A DNA stretch of 64,000 nucleotides from Tretioscincus oriximinensis (GCA_022410635.1 JAJVDF010000298.1:1202467-1266466), one strand, 5' to 3'; counted from the stretch's first letter, positions 1 through 11,990 are shown. The notes: generated from the letters alone by a model not told the origin. Program-made: numbers and translations.

Positions 1-344
1 CATATATTTATAAGCCATCTTATTATTCTGCAGTTCACTGACATGCTGAGCTCTTAATAGCAGTTTCATGTTTTAAACAAATTAATATTTATCCACTTCA
101 CTTGCATAACTGTGTCTGTTTTTATTTGTGTACCTTTTTCGAGGGGGGGGGGAATTATGTAAACAGCTGTTCTCATCTTGCTTGCACAACCTTAGGGAAT
201 TTTTTGGCAGAAAAAGTCCATATCATTCTAAAGATGGGATGTTAGCTTGACAGAAGAGCTACCTGTTTTTGTTTTGTTTTTGCTTTTTTAAAAGATTGGC
301 CATGGCAATATTGTCACCTTTTTATTGGAAATGACTTATTTCTA

Positions 345-637
345 TGGTCGTTCCTAGTACTTCACACAGTCGTCTAAGTGTTGGTCTTTCATCTGAGAGA
401 TCAGATTTTGAGTCCTTGTGTCAGACTGGAGAGAGTTGAGCACCTTCTACCAAACTGCAGTTCTAGCCAATCCAGCTATTCGAAAGCAAGAATTGCAAGA
501 AATTGCAACAGACTGTGACTAGATAAATGGAAACCGCCACAGTGTGGTGGGGAAGATAGAATGTAAACTTTCAGGTGAAATATAATCCTGTAAGCCCCTT
601 TGAGTCCCTTTGGTTGAGAAAAGTGGGGTATAAAAAC
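345..637 (+). mobile_element. SINE family A copy (tRNA-headed), diverged
   Basis: Family A reads, 5' to 3': a tRNA-like head (GGATAGCTCAG as box A, GGTTTCGAAGCCC as box B), a body with GCACCTTCCACTAGCC and ATTGCAA, then GGGGAAGATAGAATG and a tail GTAAGCCGCTTTGAGTCCC ending AAAGCGGGGTATAA. Here the head is decayed but body and tail are clear. The tail runs directly into the (TAG)n array. Confidence 0.8.
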
Positions 638-713
638 TACTACTAGTAGAAGGACTACTACTACTAGTAGTAGTAGTAGTAGTAGTAGCAGTAGCAGTAG
701 CAGTAGCAGTAGC

Positions 714-765
<52 letters not shown>

Positions 766-766
766 C
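638..766. repeat. (TAG/CAG) trinucleotide microsatellite at a SINE A 3' end
   Basis: A tract of TAG units with an internal run of alternating CAG and TAG (about 688-716). It begins at the tail of the SINE copy just upstream. The poly-Leu and poly-Val open frames across it are not genes. Confidence 0.95.
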
Positions 767-895
767 CAGCATGTAGCCCTGCTCAGAAATGGATCATTTC
801 CACGCTCCAACAAACCTACAAAAGTTCTCAAAACTAAAGGAGAACACAGGGTGGCTAACAATAAAAACAAAATTAACATGTTAAAAACAGCCACA

Positions 896-1005
<110 letters not shown>

Positions 1006-1974
1006 ATACAATCAAACCGTCCTAATATATATGGCGATTGTGCATCTGGTCTGGGACAGATGTATGAGCCAATATTTTTTTAAAAAATGGCCATGGCAAC
1101 CAACCTAAAAAAATGGCAGTGCCCACAGTGTCACCAACCTTGAAAGTCCTGATGTCACATGCTGCCAGCCACGCCCATGACTCTGAGTGAGCAACTTTGT
1201 GCTCAGAACCTGGCCGGCCCCAACAGCACAAGCATCTTGCAGACAGTAAGAATAGTGGTGGCCAGGCCAAGTAGAACAACGGTGGGGGGCAGCCAGAATA
1301 CCCACCCTCTACTAGGAGTCCATAATTCTGGAAAAATATATATAAAAGTCAATAAAATAAAAGATGGATAAAATAATATACGTAAAATAAAAGAATGTCC
1401 ACTCAAGGTGCAGGCCAATGTCCAATGGCTAGGATTACTTGAGTTCATACAGCCAGACATGTATCAAAATATTCTAATCTTCCTTAGTGGCTTCTATATC
1501 ATTCTGTTAAACATACAGAGTGTCAAACAGATAGATAGAAGCAGCCAGATATACATATATATGAGAGGGAGGGGTTAAACAATGCAAATAAGAAAAGATT
1601 ACAAATCATAACACTTACAGAAAAGTCCCATATAGGAATAAATAGAGCAGGCTGGTAAAACGTCAGTGGCATCCAAAGAACTAGAAATATAACATTACAA
1701 TGGTGCCAAAATAGTATTAAAATGCTGTATGATATGCAGCCTCAACAGTAAATGAACTACAGTAGAAAAAGAAATAAGGGACCTAAAAAACCAAATATAT
1801 AACAGAACCAGTAATCAAACGATTCTGCAAATACTAGCAAACCTGCATACAAGCAGAACNTATCGTGTAACAGGATTTAATCAGCGGTTGACTTGAAACA
1901 ACCCAATGTTGGGAATCTCATATGTTTACTCGGAAACTCCACTCTCATCCAAAGTACAAATTCTTGTACAGCCC

Positions 1975-2125
1975 ATTGTGATGTCACCCCCGGAAAGGGT
2001 GCCCAGGGGTCGGAAGTGACATCACAAATGATTTCACTTTCCAGTCTCTACTTCTGGGAATAGTGCCTGGAATGACATGACTTCCGGGAAGTAATCTCCC
2101 AAAATGTCTATGCGCACTTTGCGCA
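1975..2125. repeat. Family G interspersed repeat (GTGACATCAC type), copy 1
   Basis: Contains GTGACATCACAAATGAT and a following ACTTCCGGGAA block that recur at 8.69-8.88 kb. Both copies are diverged, and no coding capacity is seen. Confidence 0.5.
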
Positions 2126-2724
2126 CACAGATAACTCCAATTGCCCAAGATTTTCAGCTCTTAGGGGAGATTCCACACCAAAAAACTCCTCTCCATGAAT
2201 GGCCCTTTGAAAATTTTGTCCACACACATCACTCTTCTCATTTGCCACTGAGAAGAGACAGAAATGAATGACAGCTCGCAGGAAGAAAAATCTGCAACTA
2301 GGAGGGTATCCTTTGCATAAGATCAGCACCTTGTTGAAAAAAGAGCGCTATTCTTAAATGCTAGCCTTCACCTTGCCATCTCAGACATTGTTCACCTCTA
2401 ATCTGCAACATATAAGTTAAAGGCATTCTGTCCTTCTGACCAGATAATGGGCAAAATGCAATAAGCAGTTCCCAGGATTCAGAAAGGACATGTCTGTACA
2501 GAGAGGAGACACAAGCAGCTAAGTGATTATATTGTTTTCTCATTCAACATCTATCTCACTGAGGCTTTGCCTTGAATGTAAATGAACTACACGAATCTGT
2601 GTCTGCCTGTTAACTGGGCAATTTTGAACTAGCAGCAAGGTCTATGAAATGGCCCTGTTTGGTTAGCTCAAAGACAGGTTTCTGCAGAATGCTATTAATG
2701 CATCCTCTCTCTTCTACTTTCTAG

Positions 2725-2751
2725 ATATTTCCTGCTGTGACTACATAGTTG
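2725..2751 (+). CDS. Candidate 27-base micro-exon of the small membrane-protein gene
   Basis: A strong pyrimidine tract and TAG acceptor (ctcttctactttctag) is followed 27 bases later by G|GTAAGT. Two of three frames contain a stop. The open one reads ISCCDYIV and leaves one base, which fits the next candidate exon at 9173. Confidence 0.4.
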
Positions 2752-5700
2752 GTAAGTTGAAAAGCTATAACATGCTGACCGTGGGATGTTTTGCAAGCCG
2801 GCAGCTGATAGCCTCCTGCATGGATCATTAATAGAGAAAAAATTTAAGAGCAAAAACATTGGACTGAAATGATGTGGTGGGTGGATTCACAAGTCTCTGA
2901 GCTGAAACTTTGTGATTCTTAAATAGCAGTCAGGTCTGACTTCTGGTTGACTATATAGGCAAGAAAAAATTATTTAAACTATAGTATCTCTCAGAAGCAC
3001 TCCTAAGTGCAACTTTCACTCTTGTTTTTGTTTTTGTTTTTGTACCTTCTTCTCTCCTCCTTGTTTGGATTTTTTGTGTATTACTCTTGGGAGCTCTCCA
3101 GTGACAGGAATGGCATGTGGCTGAAATGGAAGGCACAGAGCAGGTGCTATGCTTTCCCAAGAACAGTCTATCATCCATTCCATCCAATGCATCTGAAGAA
3201 GTAGACTTGCCTATGAAACTTCAGGCTGCCCACCTTTTTCCTCTTAGTCTCTAAGATGCTACTAAACTCCTTCACTAGATTTTCTGGACCCAAGTTAACA
3301 CAGCTATTTTTTGAAATAGATAGATAGTCTCCTCTTCTGGTCAGAGCATTGTATTCTCTGGTACCGAGCCAGTTCGATTCTGCACTCTTACATGAAGGCA
3401 CCTGAGTGATCTTGGACTAGTACCAGTTATTTGGAGCTCTTTCAGCCTCACTTACTTCACAAGGTGTCTCTTATGAAAAAAATAATAGAAAATTACAAGC
3501 CGCTTTAGGTCAATTTTGCCTGAGAAAAGAGGGAGATAAAACCCAACACCTCTTTCTTCTTCTCCTTATGACAACCTACTTTGTAGGGGTTCCTACTGGG
3601 CCCCTTTCAGAACCCTTTCTGAATTAAGAGTCCCAAACCTTAAATTTCATTACTTTTATAGCAGATTCATCTCTGGATCCAACAGTGCAACAAGATAGTT
3701 GGCTTGTTTTGAGGAAACGGTATTCACATTTAAAATGTTTGGAATACTGAAATAGGATAGGCTCCCATGATGAGTAGTTCAAATCCAGAATTTATTTTAA
3801 ATCTAGAATAACCCAATTTGTTGTCACCTTTCTGTGTTACCATAACACGGAGCTAACATATCCACAGGGAATTGTATTCCCATTCCATTGCACTCCCGAG
3901 AAATTGCAAGGTCTTCTGACCGGTTATTCTTCCTCCCTCCTCTCGTATGACTGAGCTCCAGTATGCATGACTTGCTTTGAATCTCTTGCCTTGCTTCAAA
4001 TCCTGGCTGAATTCTTACCTTTTCCTGCCTCTTTGCACATGGAAATTGGTGGAAAAGGAAGCTCGCTGCAATAGCAGCTTGTAAGTACTGTCAAGAAAAC
4101 CAGGGACAACAGGGCTTTTTAACAAATGGATCATTGAATCTCCCTGAATGTGTGAGGCAGAATCTTCCTGCTGTAACTATTATCATGGTAGCAAAACTTT
4201 GTCTGGAAGGAGCCATAATCTAAATTTAAGATTGGAATGACAACAGACAGTGTCAATTAAATAAGTGACAGATTTGCCTTTCTTATAGTTCTAGTTCTGA
4301 AACCATAAGAACATAAGAACATAAGAAGAGCCATACTGGATCAGGCCACAGCCCATCAAATCCAGCATTCTGTGTCACACAGAGGCCCACCAGATGCACC
4401 TGGGCAATCTGAACAGAGGAAAGCAAAATATGCTCCTGTTCATGACTCCCTGCAAATGGTATTTCAAGAGTCCTGCCTGTTGCTCCATCCAGGTTGTTGT
4501 TTTTTCAGCCCAACTATTGGAGAGAAGCAATTTACAATGTTTATTTCAGGGAACACATGCCACAGCATCAACAAAAAAAATCATACAAACCCCCCACATA
4601 CACACCTAAATTGACGGCAAGTAGAATCTGCTCTCCCCGGAAGGAGTTAGCAAGTCAGCCTTAGGCTGACATTTATTCACAGAAAGCACAATGAGCGTAA
4701 TTTTAAATAGCAATCGATTTAACAAAGAAAATGGAAGCCTGTTCAGAGATAATTTGCAAGTGGAAAGGAGTGCTGTGTTGGAGATGAATAAATCATTTTC
4801 TGCAAATAGTTTCCCCTGACTCTATTAGAGAACATTGATTCAGTTTCTCGGGTCCTTTGAAATGATCTGCTCTTAGCATTCTGTCTTCACTCCTCACACT
4901 TTTTGATACATTATTATGGGTTGGTTGCATGCCTTTATGACTTCTACTTGCCTTCCTGTGCCGTGGCGTGACAGCTTAATTGTTTACCATGAATTCTGAG
5001 ACCAGTAATAGCAGCTAATTTAAATAGGCCAGGGCAAACAGTGGACCTTTATCCATAATGCTACAGGCCAGGGTGCTTGTTTTTTAAAAATAAAAATAAA
5101 AATCCCTTTTATAACTGCACACATATTCCAGACAAATGGTTACACTCTGCATAGTGGTTTTTAGAAAATGATTATTATCCAACGCACGAGATAGGCTTTG
5201 GGTGGCATTTTCCATTGCAAAACTGTTCCATAAAAGAATACAGCTATTATAAAATTATAACAAAGTAATGTATCTAAAAATTGCCATGCTGGATCAGGAC
5301 AATGTTCTATTTATTTCAGTAACCTGTCAACACTTATTGCCCTGACGGTGTGTTTTGTATCAGTTCAGGGTAAGGGCATCTAGGAACAAAGGAAGCAGGC
5401 ATTTAACAAGTAGNCTTGTCAACCTTTTGCCAAAGAAGGAGTTACTTTGGACAAGCGTTTCCTTTAAGGCAGGACATCCACGTGGGAATCAGGGAATCAC
5501 CACATCGGGCTGCGTGCCCACGACATGTGAAGCGAGTAAAAAAAGCAATCTAATAGCGATTGCAGATTTCTGGCTGGCATCAGCTTGCCTTATTTGTCTC
5601 CTCGTGGCACAACGGCATACACCAGGGCTGCAAGGAGCTTCAAAATGGAGGACACTGCCTTTCCCAGTGCTTCTGGAAAGGATCAGTAATGGCTGATTCC

Positions 5701-8700
5701 CTTTCCAATGTATTTTTTTTCCTGGAAGCATCCCAAAGCCTAGAGAAAAAACTACTTTCTCGTGTGGCTTAAGTCTGAAGATACTGGAACATCTCATCAA
5801 GAATCAGGTAAGGAAATGTTCATGTCCACACAGCCTTAATCGAAGGACACTTCCACCATACACAGCTACCCAGATCAAACCCTACAGCATCCTGGGATGC
5901 ATCCAGACAGAGTCAATAATCCACCTGAAAGTGGAATTTCTGCTGCATTTGCCTCATCAGGTTGCTGCATAAAATGGCAGATTGTAGGTCTTAAAGCCCC
6001 CAAACCAGAGTATTTGTTTACCAAGAAACCCAACTGTCAAACCACATTATGGGGTTATGCCAAAAAGAGTCTACTGTGTGGACAGCTCTGGTGAGAAAAG
6101 GTGAGGATAAGAGCTTTCTGTTCTCTCTACCCTTCTTGTAGTGAGCCAACATGCTGACCCTCCTCCTTTATCAAATCACTGGCCGAAAGCGCAGCTCACC
6201 TTGTGCCCTCTCTCTCCTTACTAACACCACCAGTTCATGAAGGCAAAGGAAAGGAATCTCTTTGGGACTTGAACTTCCTCCTGTGAACCAGTAAACAAAA
6301 TGGCTGATGGGAGAATGTGTCACAGGACCGAAAAAAACCTCATTTGTCAGGAGCTGAAAAAATGGCAAAGATTGAAATATGTTTTAAAAATATGAAGGGG
6401 ATGAATTAAAACCAGTAAACTAATACCCTGGATTATCATGAAAATCTGGAATAAACAAGTGCTGTGTGGATGCAGCCCCAGTAATATGAAGAAATATCCT
6501 TTCCAAAGGGCAAGACAGAATGATCTAAGGGTGCCTGCAGTTTTCTTGACAAAGATACAGAAGTGATTTGCAATAGTTTATTTCTAGGTAATTTGAGGGT
6601 TTCATTGACATCCCCTCTCTTTTCCACTATTAAGCTACAACCACACTGAGGCCCTGTCCCCACTGAGCCTTATTTTGGGTTATATCTCGGTACAGAGCTT
6701 GGTCATCCACATGCCAGTGTAGGCTGTGGCAGGCCACATTCGGGACCTGCCATAGCCTACACTAGCATGTAGATGGCACGGTCCTATTCTGAGATACAGC
6801 CAAGAAGAAGGCTCAGTGGGGATGGGGCCTTGGGGAATCACTTTTTCACACCTGTTAAAGGTGCAAACTTGTATCCTGGATTTTATTTGGTGTCCTATTC
6901 AAAACCAAAGAAGAAGAACTGATCAACAGAAGAATGAGAAGGGATAAGTTGATAACATAGCAAGGATCTTTCTTTAAAAAAATCAGGATATTTCAAATGA
7001 GTGAAATAGCCTTGTAGACGTTTTGTTCATTGATTTGGTGAATTAATCCAAGCCACATCACCACTTCCAGGTGGAGTTGGCTCAGGTGGGACGCGCAATG
7101 CAGAAGAAGGTGCAGACTTGTCAATCTTGAGTGAGGAGCGCTACAAGAACATCCATCTGCACACCAGTAATTTTATCTGCAAAGGGACAGTGCAGTTACT
7201 TAGGCAGTGCTGCCTAAGAGTGGATCCAGGCTATTGCCTTTTGTAGTGAAATCTTTTGTAAAAAAAACTTTCTACAAAGGACATATCTTTTCTAGCCTTT
7301 GTAGGCTACACTTTACGACAGGATTAGACATGTTTATGGAGACCAAGGGTATAAATATCTACTGGGATGGATTTTTGAAACTGCTTCTGGGATGGAGCAA
7401 CTGGCAGGATTCCTAAAATACCATTTCCAAGATGCTTGAGACTGCTCAGGTACAATTGGTGGACCACTGTATGAAACAGAATGCTGCACTAGATGGGTTC
7501 CAGCCCATGAACTACTTTAGGTAGTTTAGGTAGTTCAAGTATACTGCTCAATACAATTAAGGGGACACTTTAACATAACAGTGTATGTTAAACTGTTCCC
7601 TTAATTGTTTTGAGCAGTATATATACACAGCATACGCTCTTAAGCTTTCTTGTATANATAGCATACCAAGCACATAGGGTTCTGCAGGGTCATTGGGTCC
7701 AACCCCTGCTCGATGCAGGATTCATTAACCATCCCAGAAAGATGACTGTCCAGCCTCTGTTTGAAGACTTCCAGCGAAAGTGAACTCACCACCTCCTGTG
7801 GCAAACTGTTCCACTGGTTTATTACCCTTACTATTACCCTTTAATCTAAATCTGCTTCCTTGCAGTTTCATCCCATTGTTTCTAGTCCTTCGATGTGCCA
7901 ATAACAAAGTTGATCCTCTTCTCNATGACAGCCCTTCAGATATTTGTAGACAGCTATCAGGTCTCCTCTCAGTCTTCTCTTTTGTAGACTAAACATTCCT
8001 AGATCCTTTAACTTTTCCTCATAGGACTTCCTGATTTCCAGACCACACACCATCCTTGTAACTCTCTTCTGAACCTGCTCCAGTGTTTCAATATCCCTTT
8101 TAAATTGGGATGCCCAGAATTGTACACTGTATTCCAAGTGTGGCCTAATCTAATTTCTCTGTAAGATGCCAATGGGTATTAAAGTATTTAAGTACTTTTA
8201 TTCTGCTGAAATGCATTCTTTTTTTAAAAAAATGGCAAAGAGGATACCCAAGTACACACATTAATTATGGTAATTCTGTTCTTGTTGTATATAATCAAAC
8301 CCATTCAACGCTCCATTAGATTTCATCGTTATTCAGCCTCCTTCTGAAGGGAGGTGCATGTTATTGCTGTTTAAGTTGTTTAAGCAGCATGTGTGCCAAA
8401 TAGCTGTATTCAAGGGCATCAGTCCAGAACGACATAGCCATGACAGAACTGGATCCAAAAGTACAGGATGTTCCTACACAGCTGTAAAGCAGCAGAGTAA
8501 GGCAACTTACAGTACATCTATCTTAGATCTTATTACTAGTTTTAAGTCCTCCNTCAACTCCTCCCCTTCCTCCTACACCTCCTTTCCACAGTGCTGGGAG
8601 TCGCATGAGAATCTTATGCGTTTTGTAAGAAAATGCATGATGCACAATCACGAGAAATGCTCGTCACTCATACTGGGATTTTTACCGGGATGTTTCCAGT

Positions 8701-9501
8701 TACCNGAGCCAGGGCCAGATGTGACATCACAAATGATGCCACTTCNGGCCTCTGCATCCGGGAATGGCACCTAGTGTGCTGTCCCTTCCAGTCCCACCCC
8801 AAAAGTGACATCACCAAAATCGCACATATGCTCTGCGTGTGAGAAAAAAATCCGTATGTTTGAGATTTGGGGGCTCCTATGTAAGATTTCCCACCCGGAA
8901 AACTGGCAGCACTGCTAGCCTTATGGTGGGATGTGCTCTCAGTGTGTGCAAAGATGTACAATCCCTGACTCTCAAAGTCTTCTAGATATGTGGATGTTGT
9001 TCTCATTATACAAAGGATAACACTGCTTGTATAATGCAATTATTATGCCTGGGTAGGTGCAGGAAAGTTGCCCGCCTGAAATAATCTGTAAATGGTGGAG
9101 ATCAGAAACATTTTAATATGCCTAGTAGAAGCCTCATCTAACTCTCCCTTCTTTCCTCCCGTCTCCTTCCAGCACAGAAGCGACTAGCAAGCATCCTGCC
9201 TGTATTGCTGGGGATTTTCCTTTGTGTGGTTCTGCTTTTAGCTTTCAGTCTGTACTACAGTGGCATGAGGTGAGACTGCAAAGGCTTGGAAGAATTTCAC
9301 TCCCGGCTTGTTATCAGCTTCCTTCAGATCAGACACTGCGCTTTGGATTTAGTTGATGAAGCAGCAGGAGGCCATGCATGTAAAAATCTGCAGGACTGGA
9401 ACTAACACTCTGCTTGCTCTAGGAACACCCAAACATCATACATTGCAAAAAGTGGAGAGGAGGATATTTCTGAAAACAAAACAATGAAGCTTAAAGAATA
9501 G
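2725..9501 (+). CDS. Candidate C-terminal exons of a small single-pass membrane protein, possibly C14orf180/NRAC
   Basis: Join of 2725-2751, 9173-9269 and 9423-9501 on the plus strand; upstream exons are not found and may lie left of the window. Only one frame of the 27-base exon is open, and its leftover G completes GCA with the CA that starts the next exon, giving CCDYIV then AQKRLAS. The 97-base exon encodes a 20-25 residue hydrophobic helix ([20 protein letters not shown]). It splices, with donor GTGAGA and acceptor TTGCTCTAG over a 153-base intron, to a final exon ending in MKLKE and TAG. Matching phases at both joins and good splice sites support a real gene. Convergent position beside TMEM179 fits C14orf180/NRAC, a single-pass protein in mammals, but I did not recognise the sequence itself. 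Confidence 0.5.
3190..3312 (+). mobile_element. 3' end fragment of an unassigned retroelement (family H)
   Basis: CATCTGAAGAAGTAGACTTG, then a TTAGTCTCTAAGATGCTACT block. The same sequence recurs at 20.5, 23.7, 24.2, 28.7-28.9 and 56.6 kb. The class is uncertain (LINE or Penelope-like). Confidence 0.55.
3330..3568 (+). mobile_element. SINE family B copy (tRNA-headed)
   Basis: Family B has a head of the GGTGTAGTGGTTA type with a GGTTCGATTCC box B, a body with CTGGGTGACCTTGG and CTCTCAGCCCCACCTAC, and a tail AAGCCGCTTT close to that of family A. This copy keeps CCAGTTCGATTCTGC, the body and a CTT-rich end. Confidence 0.65.
4304..4492 (-). mobile_element. CR1-like LINE, 3' end only (young subfamily)
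   Basis: Starts on the plus strand with CATAAGAACATAAGAAGAGC, the reverse of the CR1-type 3' terminus with its 8-base TTCTTATG repeat. It is very similar to copies at 50.8, 54.3 and 58.6 kb. Confidence 0.75.
4640..5050. other. Unique AT-rich stretch, possible conserved non-coding element
   Basis: It matches no repeat family found elsewhere in the window. Several TAAT and ATCGAT-like sites occur (for example AGCAATCGATTTAACAAAG). Conservation cannot be judged without other genomes. Confidence 0.25.
6649..6834. mobile_element. Family E foldback MITE, full palindromic copy
   Basis: About 85-base arms are inverted copies of each other: AGGCCCTGTCCCCACTGAGC on the left, and CAGTGGGGATGGGGCCT on the right. 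Non-coding. Related full or partial copies occur at 11.17, 30.85, 32.08, 32.80, 36.66 and 46.45 kb. No target duplication was identified, so the transposase superfamily is unknown. Confidence 0.75.
7320..7530 (+). mobile_element. CR1-like LINE 3' fragment
   Basis: Carries ACAGGATTAGACATGTTTAT, GGGATGGAGCAACTGGCAGG and CAGAATGCTGCACTAGATGG, the 3' coding end and 3' UTR of the CR1-like family. The terminal repeat is missing. Confidence 0.7.
7542..7619. mobile_element. 78-bp Tc1/mariner-type hairpin with TA target duplication
   Basis: TACTGCTCAA begins the left arm and TTGAGCAGTA ends the right. The arms pair over about 36 bases around a short loop (acagtg). TA flanks both sides. The ends match the Tc1/mariner-type terminal repeats I recall from fish and reptiles (TGCTCAAAAAAATAAAGGG type). 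No transposase remains. Confidence 0.8.
7660..8155 (-). mobile_element. Older CR1-like LINE 3' region with RT C-terminal remnant
   Basis: The minus-strand frame at 8137-7868 reads [34 protein letters not shown] and YLKG, the C-terminal end of CR1-type ORF2. It is more diverged than, and a different subfamily from, the VYKIIHG copies elsewhere. Broken by stops. Confidence 0.75.
8690..8885. repeat. Family G interspersed repeat, copy 2
   Basis: Shares GTGACATCACAAATGATG, the TCCGGGAATGG block and a GCACATATGCTCTGCG end with 1.98-2.12 kb, in the same orientation. Confidence 0.5.
9173..9269 (+). CDS. Candidate transmembrane exon of the small membrane-protein gene
   Basis: Acceptor gtctccttccag, donor GTGAGA. 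It encodes [20 protein letters not shown] followed by [12 protein letters not shown]. Basic residues precede a hydrophobic segment of about 23 residues. If the donor is not used, the frame stops at once (AGG TGA) and the protein would end in SGMR. Confidence 0.55.
9423..9501 (+). CDS. Candidate terminal coding exon of the small membrane-protein gene
   Basis: After acceptor ttgctctag the frame carried over from 9269 stays open for 25 more residues (from [20 protein letters not shown] to MKLKE) and ends at TAG 9499-9501. The tail is hydrophilic and charged, as expected after a single membrane segment. Confidence 0.45.
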
Positions 9502-9639
9502 AACAGCAGTCCTCACGGAGCAGTTTTATTCTAAATTCAGCTGTGGTTTCTATGCAACCCACCACTGTGGTCCAGTCCCTTCAAGCTAATGTGTACAGCA
9601 ACTGTGGAAACTCAAAAATGGTAAAATCCAATTTCTCTC

Positions 9640-9896
9640 ATATGTCCTTCATGTACAAAATCATAAATGATTTGGGCCATGAATATCCTGTATGAAGGAG
9701 CGCCTTCTTCCATACAGACCTGCCTGGGCTTTAAGATCACAAGAAGAGGCTCTCCTTATCATTCCAATCTGTCATGAACCACAGGCTGAAGGCGTCTGTA
9801 CTCCTCTGCTTCCCAGCAACTTCTGCAAGGCAATTCACTGGGACTGGCATGGGNGCAGAGTTTTTCTGCACCACACCGTAATTCCTCCTTGTGAGC
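9640..9896 (+). mobile_element. L2-like LINE fragment, interrupted by an LTR-like insert
   Basis: TTTGGGCCATGAATATCCTG and the following reading resemble the 3' coding end of L2-type LINEs. A likely continuation (ending AATAAATACATAAATAAA) resumes at about 10329-10465. Confidence 0.4.
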
Positions 9897-10328
9897 TGTG
9901 CACAAGCTTCATGCCAGAGGGAAAAATACAAACACAAAGAATAGTCAAAACAATCCGAGGTCAGAGATAGGGAAGAAGCCAGAAATTTACAAAACAGTCC
10001 AAGGTCAACACATGGCAAGAAAGCTATCAGGAAAGCTGGATACACCCACACAAAACACACAAGTTGTCTCCAGAAAATGCTGGCAGGCTCAGGACAGCTT
10101 AAATAGCATCTTCACCCTGCATTTTGTTTCTNCAAAAGACGCCTTGATCTCCTAAGCTCCACTTGTTGCTTCCTGCCTGCTACAAACTCTTTAACCCTAT
10201 CCAGACTTGAACTTGCTCTTGCTCTTCCTCCTGTTCGTTCTCTGGGGCAACACCTGACTGCTGGGGCAGGCNTGTCTGCTGGGAGGCTTCCTCAAGCTCT
10301 GAGCCAGAATCCTCCTCCAGCCATGACA
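9897..10328 (-). mobile_element. Possible solo LTR (TG...CA, about 430 bp)
   Basis: On the minus strand it begins TGTCATGGCTGGAGGAGG and ends CTTGTGCACA, so it has TG and CA termini. A TTTAAG TATA-like site lies in the middle. It sits inside L2-like sequence. No perfect target duplication was seen. Confidence 0.4.
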
Positions 10329-10641
10329 CAACTGTCTAAACCCTCCCAAACTGTAAAAAGATGCATATCCTTTTAATGCTTTGATGAAATGTTATGATTT
10401 GTCCTTGGACCTTTTGGGTGGATGGTGGAATGTAAATATTTGGAATAAATACATAAATAAAAACAGTGTTGATGGAAGCAATGACTGCCTATGGCCATTA
10501 AAGGAATAATGGAGGCTCCCATCGATCAGTGTAAATCAACGGCACCATGGAAACGAGACTCAGCCAACCAGAATAGGGCTGCAGGCACATGGTATGTTAA
10601 AATCTGCATTGTGAGAAACAAGTGCAGAACGCAGACATGAC

Positions 10642-10955
10642 AAGTAGAAGAAGAAGAACTGGGTTCTTATACCCCGCTTTTCTCACCTTTCAAACTGACT
10701 CAGAGCAGCTTACAAGGGTATTTTTGCCCGAAGTCTTACATTCAATCTTCCCCACCAGGCTCTGGTGGTTCCCATGTATCTACTTGCAGTCAGTTACAAT
10801 TTCTTGCAATTCTTGCTTTTGAACAGCTGGGTTGGCTAGAGCTACAGCCTAGCAGAAGTTGCTCACCCCTCCCCACGTCCAACACAGGGCTTCCAAACTC
10901 CATCTCCCAGGCGAGAGATGATTTCCTAAGCAACTGAGCCATTCATGCCTGCATT
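10642..10955 (-). mobile_element. SINE family A, near full length
   Basis: From (GAA)n and TTATACCCCGCTTTTCTCAC on the left to the head CTAAGCAACTGAGCCATTC on the right. Both pol III box regions are recognisable. Confidence 0.85.
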
Positions 10956-11167
10956 AAGTACCTGTAAATCCACGTGGGACCAGCAAGATGAATGACCAAG
11001 AAGTTGATCCCGCGCACATCAACCAGTGATTGTGTATTGTGCTGTGCCAGCCTCTTCTCTCGGGGTCCTGGCATAATCCCATTAAGGATTTGTACACACA
11101 GGAAGTCTTCTCACTTCCACGGCAGCAGTTATGGCAATTTCACAAAACATTAACTAAAGGATATTCC

Positions 11168-11331
11168 AGGGTCCTGTCACCACTAAGCCTAATTCTGGGT
11201 TGTTTCTCAGAATGGGAGCCTGACATTTACATGCTAGTGTAGACCATGCCAAGCCCCGAATGGAATGTGGATGGCCAAGCTCTGTACTGAGAAATAATCC
11301 AGAATAAGGCTCCATGGGGACAGGGCCAAGG
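11168..11331. mobile_element. Family E foldback MITE
   Basis: CCTGTCACCACTAAGCCTAA on the left pairs with AGGCTCCATGGGGACAGGG on the right, with TACATGCTAGTGTAGACCAT near the loop. Confidence 0.7.
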
Positions 11332-11584
11332 ATTTACCACCATTTTAAGCTGCATTTGTTGCAATTATTTCTTCTTTTTTTAACAAACATTAAAAGATGC
11401 AGAATATCGATCTTTTTTTTCCTGGTAAACCTAAGAAAATCAGAAGGAAAACACAAATTTGCAATAAGTCTATGTTATTTGGAGGCACTTTGCAACACAA
11501 AGTTTCCAGTATTGTCCAATACACCTTTTATTTGCACAGAATGGTTGGTGTTTACAAAAGTGAGTTGTATGGATACTAGGAAAT

Positions 11585-11990
11585 CTTTTATTATACAGTA
11601 GTAGCTGCATTAAGCCCGGCCTCGGTGCCTGAAATAAGGCCGGGCATGCTCATATCCCTTCCCCCTTCCCCTCCCTTTTCCCTATTGTCCTGTTCCTCCC
11701 CGCTCTTCCCCCTGGCCCTGTACTTTTCATACCTTTGGCAGGAAGCTTCGCTCGTTGTTGGCAATGGCTGAGAAGCTGGCAGATGGAGCAAATGCCCCCC
11801 CACCTTCAGTGGGGTACTTCACTTGTGCTTCAGCCAGACTGGCAGAGGGTCTGGTCGGCGAGTGCCTGCAGTGCCCGCCTTTGGTTGGGTTTCTGGCACG
11901 CACAACAGAACTAATAATCGCCAACGCCCGGCCCAGAGATTTGCGATCATCGCCCCTGAATTATATATTATGATTGTACATTGTTGCACA
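11585..11990. repeat. GC-rich block of probable repeat origin, unclassified
   Basis: Sharp GC rise with CCCGGCC boxes near both ends and CT-rich left part. Short frames on both strands lack recognisable domains. I see no gene here. Confidence 0.3.
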
